Source: Eutreptiella sp. 'Long Island Sound 2002' (lineage: Eukaryota > Euglenozoa > Euglenophyceae > Eutreptiales > Eutreptiaceae). Taken from it: a DNA stretch of 64,000 bases. Positions 30,601 to 35,600 of this stretch are shown piece after piece. The position numbers and the translations under genes are program-made. The DNA lies in assembly GCA_964036045.1 (NCBI GenBank), contig OZ038386.1:13741613-13805612 (forward strand), in the 5' to 3' direction. Numbering within the stretch: position 1 is the first letter of the stretch; each line of letters opens with the position of its first letter. Under the pieces are notes generated by a model. It did no database searches, was not told the DNA's origin, and was given only the letters and a program-made list of their open reading frames with translations.

Positions 30601-31655
30601 TTCGCAGTCCAAGTGGGTATCGCATTGGGGTAAAGGGGGGCGGGAGCCGCAGTCCAAGCATCAAGCTCCCCCCTCCCATTTCGATAGCGCCGAGCCCGTC
30701 CTGCCGCCCCCTCAGCCCCCGAATTTTCGCTTGACACTTGGTGGGTGCCTCACAGGTAAAGCCGGTCCTCCCAGGCCCCGATACGGTTTGGGTATTGAAT
30801 CAGCCACCTGCTCCTGCCAACGATTTGTTTCTTCTTTAGAAGCCACCCTTAGTCTCTTGGAGCAGACGTGCAGCATCACAGGCAAACTGTCCGATGTCCA
30901 GCAGCAGTTGGCGAACCATAGCCTGGAGAACTCGTCACATCGTCTCACAGAATGGATGAAGGTGTGCCATTGTAGGTGCGGGTGGGTGTAGAGCGTGTGT
31001 CAGGCCTTGCCGCAGGGATTTCTAGGTGCGTTTGCGCTTTGTTTGCGCAGAGGCTGAGGTATGGTATAAAAATGGCGTTGCGCCCTTGACCATTACCCGT
31101 CTGCAAACCCCTGCAGTACCTCAACATTTGAGCAACCGTTTCTGACTGGATATTCCAATATGGCTCGGGTGCCGGTCTGGTATCGTCGCCATTTTGAACT
31201 CCGGAAGGTGGAATCATACCTGCTTGTATTCCTGAGAAAAGTTGTCGACCGTTTTTTGCAATTCTGACGCTTGTTTCTGGGTCATCCGATTCAGATTCGA
31301 TGAATGTCCGATGCCTCCGAAATGATGGGGTATACATTTGTTGTGTAGGTGAACAACTTCGAGAGTTTTATCGACGGCATTCAAGCGTTGGGGGTTGCGG
31401 AGTTGGCCGATTTGGCTGAACTCACGACGCCTGATCTGGCAGAGTTGGGCATGACCCCCATTCAACAGAAGCGCTTCTTCAGGTGCTGTGAGTTCTCTTC
31501 ACTAGACCTCCCTCTCCAGGGTTTTACGATTCTACATCAATCCATGGTTCAGGAGTGTTGTCTGTGAGTGTGCCGGGGCTGCCACAGCCCAAAAATTGAA
31601 GCAGCCTTTCGCGCCATGCGATCATGAGACCACAGCGGGGGCGTTTTCAGATTAA
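545..31655 (+). CDS. Dynamin-superfamily large GTPase, CrfC/YjdA-like, about 28 exons (whole gene span)
   Basis: Exons on the + strand join with matching phase at every boundary and give about 1,350 codons; each exon is listed separately. Approximate residue positions in the model: N-terminal helical region 1-400; P-loop GPMKSGKST near 426; G2 MTQLPT near 455; an extra helical stretch of about 140 residues; DTPGPDEA (G3) near 615; VNHADKSD (G4, His where Lys is usual) near 687; helical stalk to about 1,030; one hydrophobic segment near 1,080; SAM-like domain near 1,260-1,304. Members of this superfamily hydrolyse GTP, self-assemble and remodel membranes. The spacer ending NDVARLC then IPTVTVE just before G3 resembles, from memory, the bacterial clamp-binding CrfC (YjdA) family; this is inference. 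Both ends are uncertain: the start exon is weakly supported, and the last junction needs a 37-nt intron or a read-through stop at 31567. The function in this organism is unknown. Confidence 0.8.
827..1120 (+). CDS. Dynamin-like gene, exon 2
   Basis: Follows the pyrimidine-rich acceptor ending CCCTATAG and ends at CAAG|GTGCC. It codes for helical sequence beginning ELITEAFCSVCTLQSALNQR. The end leaves AG, completed by G from the next exon to give Arg. Confidence 0.75.
1715..1910 (+). CDS. Dynamin-like gene, exon 3
   Basis: Acceptor TTGTGCATAG, donor GAGAG|GTGTGT. Codes LNEGYEQLIEQFKKFKAR and onward, charged helical sequence. Ends in phase 0; the following intron is only 80 nt. Confidence 0.8.
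1991..2191 (+). CDS. Dynamin-like gene, exon 4
   Basis: Acceptor GCTTTTTAG, then VAKIPAIAKVLEQLSIEELK and further helix, ending KSVWKSK at AAA|GTGTGT, phase 0. The next intron (2,044 nt) carries the tRNA-Gly cluster and a minisatellite. Confidence 0.8.
2706..2776 (+). tRNA. tRNA-Gly(CCC), copy 1
   Basis: A 71-nt cloverleaf: 7-bp acceptor stem GCGCCAG/CTGGCGC, D arm with AGTGGTA loop, anticodon loop CTCCCAC (anticodon CCC), TTCGATT T-loop on a CCGGG/CCCGG stem. Internal A and B boxes are intact and a run of six T follows, as a Pol III terminator. The second pair of the anticodon stem is U:U in this and both other copies. CCA is not encoded, as usual in eukaryotes. It lies in an intron of the dynamin-like gene, same strand. 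Confidence 0.95.
2962..3032 (+). tRNA. tRNA-Gly(CCC), copy 2
   Basis: Identical 71-nt sequence to copy 1, 256 bp downstream. It is preceded by the shared GCTATCAGCAA and followed by seven T, a good Pol III terminator. Flanking similarity on both sides (for example GATTGCAAAGG downstream) indicates tandem segmental duplication. Confidence 0.95.
3188..3258 (+). tRNA. tRNA-Gly(CCC), copy 3
   Basis: Identical 71-nt sequence, 226 bp after copy 2 and preceded by TTATCAGCAA. Only three T follow at once (ATGTTTCTTG), so the usual T4 terminator is missing. The RNA may be read through or the copy may be poorly expressed. Confidence 0.93.
3741..4134. repeat. Roughly 20-bp minisatellite bracketed by a direct repeat
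   Basis: From about 3781 to 4052 a degenerate unit close to CCATAATACCAACACCCATG repeats about 13 times. The block is bracketed by near-identical copies of TTTCAATTTATTTCAGTTGT at about 3746 and 4110. Both strands stay partly open (LVLWHGM repeats on the minus strand), but this follows from the repeat and is not a gene. It lies in the exon 4-5 intron. Confidence 0.9.
4236..4364 (+). CDS. Dynamin-like gene, exon 5
   Basis: Acceptor CCTTGACGCAG, donor GCGCAG|GTCCGC, phase 0 at both ends. Codes DPQLFCALCHLKLDGLASNF and on to DDKQAQ. Confidence 0.8.
5397..5800. mobile_element. 0.4-kb MITE-like element, copy 1
   Basis: Begins with a G-run and CTGGTCCTTGTATGCGACAC, and ends with the approximate reverse complement GTGTCGCATCAGGACCAG followed by GTAGTCGCCCCCCC. 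A nearly identical element in the same orientation lies at 54293-54699. Inside are two direct AGTTTTGANAGATAGC boxes next to poly-C tracts. No transposase frame. It lies in the exon 5-6 intron. Confidence 0.8.
6296..6443 (+). CDS. Dynamin-like gene, exon 6
   Basis: Acceptor CACTTTTCCTGCAG, phase 0, MDAVKGTVDSIPLTSGQLHS to RVLRSKIQ; donor TTCAAA|GTATGC leaves one base. The open frame continues past this donor into a GCT run, so the donor was chosen because only it fits the next exon's phase. Confidence 0.65.
6485..6510. repeat. (GCT)n run
   Basis: About nine GCT units just inside the intron after exon 6. If the exon were longer it would code a poly-Ala tract. Confidence 0.9.
6784..6809. repeat. 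C13G13 perfect palindrome
   Basis: Thirteen C followed directly by thirteen G. A similar C13G11 junction lies at 10895-10918, inside a MITE. Confidence 0.9.
6958..7188 (+). pseudogene. Coding-like fragment, probably a mobile-element remnant, related to 40.6-40.9 kb
   Basis: An open frame codes an Ala/Pro/Lys-rich stretch followed by ADRQYVQLFKTMWDQKKKFC and TVPV before a TAG. A related ending, VWTRKKKFHTVPV, follows a similar Ala/Pro/Lys-rich stretch at about 40580-40840. It does not fit the phase between exons 6 and 7 of the host gene, so I read it as a repeated element fragment in the intron. I do not recognise the family. Confidence 0.4.
7565..7588. repeat. (CAG)8 run
   Basis: Eight CAG triplets in the exon 6-7 intron. 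Confidence 0.92.
7742..7841 (+). CDS. Dynamin-like gene, exon 7
   Basis: Acceptor CTTTTCCTTTACAG; GG completes AGG with the base left by exon 6, then VCEIAYAEDADSDTFQPGSR to EILNAL; donor CCCTGCG|GTATCT leaves two bases. Both phases match the neighbours. Confidence 0.65.
9712..9767. repeat. (ATGTC)n microsatellite
   Basis: About eleven five-base units of ATGTC/ATGCC just upstream of the P-loop exon. Confidence 0.85.
9831..9964 (+). CDS. Dynamin-like gene, exon 8 (P-loop, G1)
   Basis: Acceptor TTGGTCTCCAG; donor GGAAAG|GTATGT. Codes ESTGPARNYVSKVGYRVAVI then GPMKSGKSTLINALTG: beta-strand plus Walker A in the dynamin form (hydrophobic strand, G-x4-GKS, then a LINALTG helix). The one leftover base fits exon 9. 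Confidence 0.9.
10396..10438 (+). CDS. Dynamin-like gene, exon 9 (G2 micro-exon)
   Basis: A 43-nt exon between TTTTCCAG and ACCAG|GTATCA. With the base carried from exon 8 it reads GVSMTQLPTIIMHTR, the switch-I/G2 threonine region found 20-30 residues after the P-loop in dynamins. Confidence 0.85.
10869..11099. mobile_element. 231-bp MITE with 14-bp TIR and perfect 10-bp target duplication
   Basis: Left end AGGCCATTGCTTAG (10869-10882) and right end CTAAGCAATGGCCT (11086-11099) are exact reverse complements. The 10-bp direct repeat GACCACAAGC flanks it at 10859-10868 and 11100-11109. The inside is poly-C/poly-G and AT-rich with no gene. A target duplication of this length suggests the Mutator superfamily. 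It lies in the exon 9-10 intron. Confidence 0.92.
11575..11723 (+). CDS. Dynamin-like gene, exon 10
   Basis: Acceptor TCATTTTTCAG; A completes Arg, then GQLEPMLYLPHEVCKKIMKV to AKADVQEVIDS; donor TTCAG|GTAAAC leaves one base. Start of the long insert between G2 and G3. Confidence 0.85.
12510..12633 (+). CDS. Dynamin-like gene, exon 11
   Basis: Acceptor TTGTGCGCAG; codes FRGHGPVDTLFHAIRQNQVL and on to QKWLE; donor GAAAG|GTGTGT leaves AG. Phase fits both sides. Confidence 0.85.
13113..13211. repeat. Partial copy of a dispersed repeat
   Basis: Shares GCGAATGGCGATCGGCCAGT and the following roughly 60 bp with fuller copies at 15501-15690 and 16118-16282. Confidence 0.75.
14288..14425 (+). CDS. 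Dynamin-like gene, exon 12
   Basis: Acceptor CTTCCTCTTGTGCAG; codes YNDVARLCVLLWMQSSLKNM and on to ENIPTVTVEMALS; donor TCGCAG|GTATTC leaves AG. The NDVARLC helix followed by IPTVTVE just before the G3 strand is the clearest sign of the CrfC/YjdA-like layout. Confidence 0.87.
15501..15690. repeat. Dispersed repeat, direct copy A
   Basis: About 165-190 bp, starting near AACCCGCCACCATGGAGAAA, containing a (GGGAA)n tract and ending near GGTGACATGCC. Repeated in the same orientation at 16118-16282 with a shorter GGGAA tract. Confidence 0.85.
16118..16282. repeat. Dispersed repeat, direct copy B
   Basis: Same sequence as copy A with scattered substitutions and a shorter GGGAA tract; starts about 617 bp after it. 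The minus-strand frames over both copies translate alike, but nothing marks them as a gene. Confidence 0.85.
16670..18220. repeat. 1.5-kb degenerate satellite with a higher-order duplication
   Basis: Tandem units of roughly 30 bp built on TCTGCCACACAGGCATGCAT plus GCAGTTGCATAA fill most of the exon 12-13 intron. On top of this, 16709-16981 is repeated almost base for base at about 17228-17507, a higher-order copy about 525 bp away. All frames stay open for up to 244 codons because the unit lacks stops; these are not genes. Confidence 0.92.
19838..19946 (+). CDS. Dynamin-like gene, exon 13 (G3)
   Basis: Acceptor TTGTGCTGCAG; codes YNLSTVAEFSLIDTPGPDEA then RQSSFLDLRLREVLQQ; donor CAGCAG|GTGTCC, phase 0. 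DTPG is the G3/switch-II motif. The upstream intron is 5.4 kb, the longest seen. Confidence 0.9.
20172..20260 (+). CDS. Dynamin-like gene, exon 14
   Basis: Acceptor CCTCTGTGCAG, phase 0, ANAVICVTTANSMQNTAEDN to MVQQLD; donor GACAG|GTCTGG leaves AG. The hydrophobic strand and polar helix are the usual link between G3 and G4. Confidence 0.85.
21123..21398. mobile_element. 276-bp Harbinger-like MITE, ATT target duplication
   Basis: Left end GGGAATGCTTTCTGTGCG; right end, read in reverse, GGGAGCGCTAATCCTGCGGC. ATT lies on both sides (21120-21122, 21399-21401). Subterminal GCGCCGCAGGCGCC and TAATTA boxes are shared with 22127-22627 and with the end at about 31860-31913. Confidence 0.75.
21853..21964 (+). 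CDS. Dynamin-like gene, exon 15 (G4)
   Basis: Acceptor TGTCTTTTGCAG; codes FNVFDKSLLVFVNHADKSDS and on to TAQAFFK; donor TTTAAG|GTTGGA, phase 0. VNHAD follows a hydrophobic strand exactly where the N/T-K-x-D base-recognition motif is expected, but the lysine is replaced by histidine. Confidence 0.88.
22127..22627. mobile_element. 501-bp decayed Harbinger-like transposon, AGG target duplication
   Basis: Starts GGGAATGCTTTCCCTGCGGC; reverse-read end GGGAACGCTTCCTGCAGGCC. AGG lies on both sides (22124-22126, 22628-22630). Holds the transposase remnant at 22327-22555. Shares end sequence with the MITE at 21123-21398. Confidence 0.78.
22327..22555 (+). pseudogene. Broken DDE transposase fragment
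   Basis: One frame reads GRGEHLFAQLYTWAVC up to a TGA at about 22450; a shifted frame then reads HVVVHIRHFINN and VKYKLYGPWGHFLG. Both parts align with the fuller copy at 47.75-47.95 kb (RARIEHLFGQLWHWGLV and VRYPPYGPWDHV). The Glu of EHLF would be the third catalytic acid. The frameshift, stop and missing N-terminal two thirds make it non-functional. Confidence 0.75.
22899..23033 (+). CDS. Dynamin-like gene, exon 16
   Basis: Acceptor CACTTGCTGCGCAG, phase 0, DPARSDCVFFTSALNGFCAV and on to GELLKHLKG; donor AAAGGG|GTATTC, phase 0. Confidence 0.75.
23396..23625 (+). CDS. Dynamin-like gene, exon 17
   Basis: Acceptor TTTGCATTGTGCAG, phase 0. Codes EDPETEDWIAHWINFSYGFD and later GWPTFSAILEKNMMRW then NLRSAVAELLP; donor GCCCAG|GTATTG leaves AG. 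The W-P-x-F-x-x-x-L-E-K block resembles the helix that opens the middle/stalk part of dynamin-like proteins. Confidence 0.85.
23660..23790. repeat. 12-bp minisatellite GTTGTGAGGAGG
   Basis: About eleven units, some with AAGG in place of GAGG, directly after the donor of exon 17. The twelve-base period keeps frames open on both strands; not a gene. Confidence 0.93.
24991..25093 (+). CDS. Dynamin-like gene, exon 18
   Basis: Acceptor GTGCCCCCACAG; C completes Ser, then MEKTFRACEDVLSAYATKDS and on to NCKAKIK; donor ATAAAG|GTGTGT, phase 0. Helical. Confidence 0.8.
25320..25495. repeat. TGTTG-rich microsatellite
   Basis: Imperfect five- and ten-base repeats of TGTTG/TGCTG over about 175 bp in the exon 18-19 intron. 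Confidence 0.85.
25568..25741 (+). CDS. Dynamin-like gene, exon 19
   Basis: Acceptor GTGTGTGTACAG, phase 0; TLQEEAATNRKQQEAVIAES and on to KVEAMVLQ; donor TTGCAG|GTGTGC. Strongly charged heptad-like sequence, probably a stalk helix or coiled coil. Confidence 0.85.
26979..27107 (+). CDS. Dynamin-like gene, exon 20
   Basis: Acceptor TATCGTCTTCAG, phase 0 at both ends; VNHNYVMKGQFDANGYMVDD and on to VRILFGGDK; donor GACAAG|GTGTGT. Confidence 0.8.
27405..27545 (+). CDS. Dynamin-like gene, exon 21
   Basis: Acceptor CCTGCCAATGTTCAG, phase 0; ERDKHVSKFMDEIRTDLSNI and on to STSQRMAE; donor GCTGAG|GTTGGC. Helical. Confidence 0.8.
27889..27965 (+). CDS. Dynamin-like gene, exon 22
   Basis: Acceptor TTTTCTGTTGCAG, phase 0; LQKKKHSIRSVYISKLDFKQ then GAEDD; donor GACAG|GTACAT leaves AG. 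Confidence 0.72.
28433..28747. mobile_element. 315-bp MITE with perfect TIR, TA target duplication
   Basis: 28431-28459 and 28721-28749 are exact 29-bp reverse complements (TACCGTGCCAATCCTAACTA and onward), counting the flanking TA on each side as the likely target duplication. The core is A/T-rich with repeated GCAAAAA/TCCGC motifs and no gene. It lies in the exon 22-23 intron. Confidence 0.93.
29175..29404 (+). CDS. Dynamin-like gene, exon 23 (hydrophobic segment)
   Basis: Acceptor CCATCTATTTTTAG; A completes Arg, then KRWAPAPHRRPFMQPSLQPL. Further on, KKRRKLLL precedes LAPLVVASIGLVSLPIFY, a likely single membrane segment with positive charge on its N-side. Donor GAGG|GTATGT leaves one base. 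A membrane paddle or anchor here would fit a bacterial-type dynamin-like protein. Confidence 0.78.
29786..29910 (+). CDS. Dynamin-like gene, exon 24
   Basis: Acceptor GTTCTACGCAG; completes Gly, then LSRGLKEIIPLAVEKWRERI and on to LDNEIAQ; donor CTCAG|GTATGG, phase 0. Confidence 0.82.
30149..30347 (+). CDS. Dynamin-like gene, exon 25
   Basis: Acceptor CTCTTCGGTGCATCAG, phase 0; AIKHEEETITMLLAAQQQTK and on to ENAAKPDRDLLP; donor GCCAG|GTTCCA leaves one base, which fits exon 26. Confidence 0.76.
30840..30961 (+). CDS. Dynamin-like gene, exon 26
   Basis: Acceptor TTTGTTTCTTCTTTAG; AA completes Glu, then ATLSLLEQTCSITGKLSDVQ and on to RLTEWMK; donor ATGAAG|GTGTGC, phase 0. Confidence 0.8.
31349..31482 (+). 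CDS. Dynamin-like gene, exon 27 (SAM-like domain)
   Basis: Acceptor TTTGTTGTGTAG, phase 0. VNNFESFIDGIQALGVAELA then DLAELTTPDLAELGMTPIQQ and KRFFR matches the SAM pattern (F..hl..lG......l..LT..DL.elGi....hr.r). SAM domains mediate oligomerisation or partner binding. With no further splice the frame runs to a TGA ending at 31567. Confidence 0.77.
31520..31655 (+). CDS. Dynamin-like gene, possible last exon
   Basis: After a strong acceptor CTCCCTCTCCAG, one base completes Arg and VLRFYINPWFRSVVCECAGA continues to a TAA ending at 31655. This would finish the last SAM helix better than the read-through tail, but it needs a 37-nt intron, far shorter than any other here. Confidence 0.35.
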
Positions 31656-31859
31656 TAGTTTCGTTGGCACCTCTGTTTTGGGGTGTAGCAGGACAACTGG
31701 CGTGTGTGTACGTGCACGCGGCTGAAGGCACTTCACGGGCCTCAATTGTGAAGAGAAGCCGCGGAAAGGGAGTTGCACACCCATTTAATATGAAAGAATG
31801 GCGAACCGGGGCTTCATGCAGGAATCCTTCTTGTCGTCGCACATCGACAATTGTCCTAT

Positions 31860-31913
31860 TCGGGAATAATTACTCAAACTGCGCAATGCAACGGCCGCAG
31901 GGAAAACATTCCC
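31860..31913. mobile_element. Solo end of the Harbinger-like family
   Basis: Reads CGGGAATAATTACTCAAACT then GCAGGGAAAACATTCCC. Its reverse complement GGGAATGTTTTCCCTGCGGC matches the ends of the elements at 21123 and 22127. No clear partner end was found. Confidence 0.65.
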
Positions 31914-32434
31914 GCCTTAAACTCCTCTGCTGGGCCCTGTCGGCAGCTGTACAAGGGTCGTGGCACAGGTGCCAAGGAGGGGGGGCGGGCGGGAAACGTG
32001 CCTGAGTCCCCCCCCCGCCTCTTTCAGGGAAAATTTTCTTCCCACCCCCTGAGGCAGATTTAGAATTCCATGCCATGATGCCACTTTATGCCATTGCAAT
32101 GGTCCACAAGTGCCAGAAACCTCGACTCACTCCAATGCAGCGTAAGACTGCTGAGCCAGTGTTGTGGTGTTTGCAGTGTGTTTGAGGCGCCAGGTTGGGA
32201 CAGTGGTCTGTACGAGCAGCACCCCGCAGGCAGCAATCAGCAGGAAGCTGCAGGATGCAAGTAGCAGGAAGCAAACCAGATAAAAAGCAGCAATGGGGCC
32301 ACACATCAAAAATATGTGTTCGGTGCTTCTGGGTCCACCCCAATTTTGGCGGGAGGTCCCTCGGCTCGTGGAAATGCAAAACTGCCGCATTTTACATTGG
32401 GATGTCTACACCTCGTGTCATCTATAGCCAGTCA

Positions 32435-32694
32435 TCAAAACAGCCGCTTGTAGCCCATATTGCAAGGCTTGCATATGCAGCATTGCAGGATTTGTTGCTT
32501 GGTATTTGCGGGATTCTTGCCCAGGCGTCTCAGAAGGTGCTGGCGTAACCCATCAATGTGATCAGCATGCAATGCTGAGCCAGAAAACTGCTGCAGGTGA
32601 TCAGAGCAATCAGGAGGATTTTGTTCCGAAAATGCAGCAAACATCAGCCTCCGGGCGTTTCGGCTGGTGCACTCCTTCACCTTCATGGTCCAGG
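32435..32694 (-). pseudogene. Coding-like minus-strand fragment, family unknown
   Basis: After an acceptor-like GAACCTGCAG (read on the minus strand) the frame runs DVYMGPWTMKVKECTSRNAR and on to QQILQCCICKPCNM, about 90 codons to a stop. Composition looks like real protein, but no partner exons could be joined. It may be part of a decayed mobile element or of a minus-strand gene I could not reconstruct. Confidence 0.3.
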
Positions 32695-35600
32695 GCCCCA
32701 TGTACACATCACAGGCTGCAGGTTCTCATGTGAAACGAGCTGGGTGGATGAGGTTCTGAGGGATTAGATTGGACCCCTGAAATGGCCACAGAGTGGCACT
32801 ACAATACTCCTGAATTGGATTACACATGTCGGTCTTTGGTTTTGCGTGTCGTCCTGAATGGTTCATGGTTCTGTTTGAAACGTCTGCCTCCGATTCCCCC
32901 CCCCCTTTCCCATCCCCAGCAGCTCCTCCACCACCTTTGTCGTTCACCCCCCACCCCTCCCTCTCCCAACCAGCGTCAAAAGTTGAGGTCCTGTTGGGGT
33001 CATGGATTCTAACCGGACACTCCCATGCCCAAACCAAGCATTCAACTGGAGCGCAAGCAACAGAGAAGATTCCGCGGATGCAATGGGCGACTTTTGGCCC
33101 CTCATCCCCAGAGTGGGCCAAACGGATGTAGCACTTTGGTGTGTACAGAAGAGCAATCGGGCGCATCCTCCCTTTGACACAGTCTGCACCCTCTGTCTTC
33201 GCAGGAAAGTGGCAGAGCTCGGATGAAGTCCTGCACCGGATTGAGTTGTGCACATCTGTTCATTTTCCTGAGTCTGCGTCCACAGAGTAATCCATTCAAG
33301 TCTATCTCTCTCCCATGCCTCAGCACATGCACGGGCTTTTGTGCCGAGGACATCTGCACAGGTAATGTGGGCATGCACTCATGGGCGTGCCCCACATACA
33401 TAGCCCACCCTGGCTTGGGGGCCTGGAGGCCTGGGATGGGGCTGGAAGTGCATCCCTGCTCAACACCTAGCCCTGTAGCACACTCCACCGCTCTGTTGTG
33501 GTCAACTCCAGCAGGTAGCAGGCATGCCCAGGATGTACCCCCCCTCCCCAAAGACCCGCATCCCTGAAGCATTCGAGTGCCCCATCGAGCAGTCCTAACC
33601 CACCATCAATGGCAGTTTTAGCAACTGTGATGTGCCCTTTCTAGTGCCAACTACCTACAGCAGCATCAGACATCAATTCACGCGTCAGTAGGTTGTGGGT
33701 GTGAGTGCAAGAGTGTGGGCATGTGTGGGGGTGTGCGTGCAGTGGTGTTGGGGCTGCAAATCACATGTCAATACATAGGGTCACAGAGTATTAGTGCTTG
33801 TCTCTGACCAAACCAAAAGCCTCAAATTCAATTGCTGAGTAAAACCCCCACCCCCTTCCCCCCAAAAAAAATCAAATTCGGGTCCCGGTCCTCTGTTCAA
33901 TACCAATACCATTCCTTGGGCCAGCTGTCTCTGCGCTCCCGCCCTTTCCCGCCCGTCAGGCTCGGTTCTTGTTTTGCGATGGGATAGGCGACGTTAGACC
34001 CTGCTGCTGCTGGGCCCACAGCACAGGGAGTGTTGTATCCATCAACTGCCAGTTGTCCATGGAAAATGTATGTGGGCACAACTGCCATGGTGTATGTTAT
34101 GGTGTGGTACGTGCACAGTATTCACTGTCTCTAACCAGTTCGTCATATGTGCCTTCGTAGGCAAATACAGGTGCACGGGTATTCAGTGTGCAGTTCTTGG
34201 TGCGTACATGTGCTGCAAAAGGGACACGGTGACAGCCCAAGGCATGCCAATTGATGCGAGTCGTCCTACACAATATGCTTTCTATGCAACCACGTGAAAA
34301 GGAGGACTCCGCATACATGGGTGCGTATTCAGGTCCCTGTCCACACCTACATTCACACCACACCACAGCAACACCCACACCCACACCCACACCCACATTC
34401 ATACTCACACCACCACCCCCATGCCCTCACCCATACACACACCTAGTATTCAATGGTCATGGGGTGTATTCCTGAAGCCCCTTCAACAACTCATTCAGAT
34501 CCCCTGATCCTCCTTGTTCTTGGCCGTTTGCAGATGTGTAGCCAGCACCGCTTATTTGTTTCACAACCCCACCAATAAGGGGAACCCTTCAGTAGGAATC
34601 GTTTGCCTTGGTCTTTCTGTGGTGAGTCTTGTCCTTGAGGTTTGGGTTCGGGTTTAGTTTCAGGTTCTGTCAATGTTGTCGTGGGCATCCTGCGTCCGTT
34701 CTGCGCGCGTGCGCACATGCACCTCTGAGCGTTGGGCTACTGTTGAAAAATGCCCAGCTAGCTGATGACATTGGTTTCATGCAACCCTCATGACTTCGTG
34801 CTACCTCCGGAATGTTTGTGAATATTTGCTCTGCCCGATGGTGGATGTTCACCTCAACAGAGACGGGGGGGGGGAGTTTGTGTGTATTTGCGTTGGTGCA
34901 TTGCCATGTCGAGTTGCGGAGGTGCATGCACTTTACTGTGAACGGACCAATGGAATATACATTCCAACACAACGCTGACCAGTGGCATCCGTCTCAATGG
35001 GTGCCAGCTCTGGCTGTCCACATCCACATCCAAGTGCATCATTTCCGTGCTTCAACACATGGATAATGTGATCGCCACTCCTTCCACACCCTCTGAATGA
35101 CCTGCAGACTTTGGCATCCAGAGGTTATTGCCCCCCCCTTTTTCGTCCATATGTTTCCACAGACGCGGTGGCCTTTTTTCGCCCCGCGCCCATTCTCTCC
35201 TGGTGCCCCGGCTGTGTCAGTCAGTTTTCTTGGGCTGACCACTGGCAAGGGCAAGGGATGATTTGCTGGAAGTTTTCCCACCACCGCAATACAACTCTAC
35301 TCCCAAAGGGAGGGGGGGGTCGACGACAACGGCATAAGGGGAAGCCGGTGCAAACACTGGGCACATTACAAGCACAATTCTCAACTCGGGTCACATACGT
35401 CCGGCCGGCAGACAAAAAGTGCGGACGGGACCTTCGGGAGACTGCCCGTGTTTGACAAAGCCATCCGCCGAGAGCTTCAGGAACCGGTTCACTTGGGGGG
35501 CCGTAAGTGTGGCGCACGCGTCCGGCACCCTCTTCATGGGGCCTTCACTGAAGGTTGGCGAGACCCCAGGCTCCCACATGCAGAACAAAGCAGCGGCCGG

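Noticed and set aside
30140-30991. 283-codon continuous frame
   Set aside because: Only its two ends are exonic (exons 25 and 26). The middle is an intron with a C-run and low-complexity Pro/Ser that happens to lack stops.
32726-33253. 175-codon minus-strand frame
   Set aside because: Part is Gly/Lys low complexity; no domain, and no neighbouring exon fits in phase. Kept out of the feature list for lack of support.
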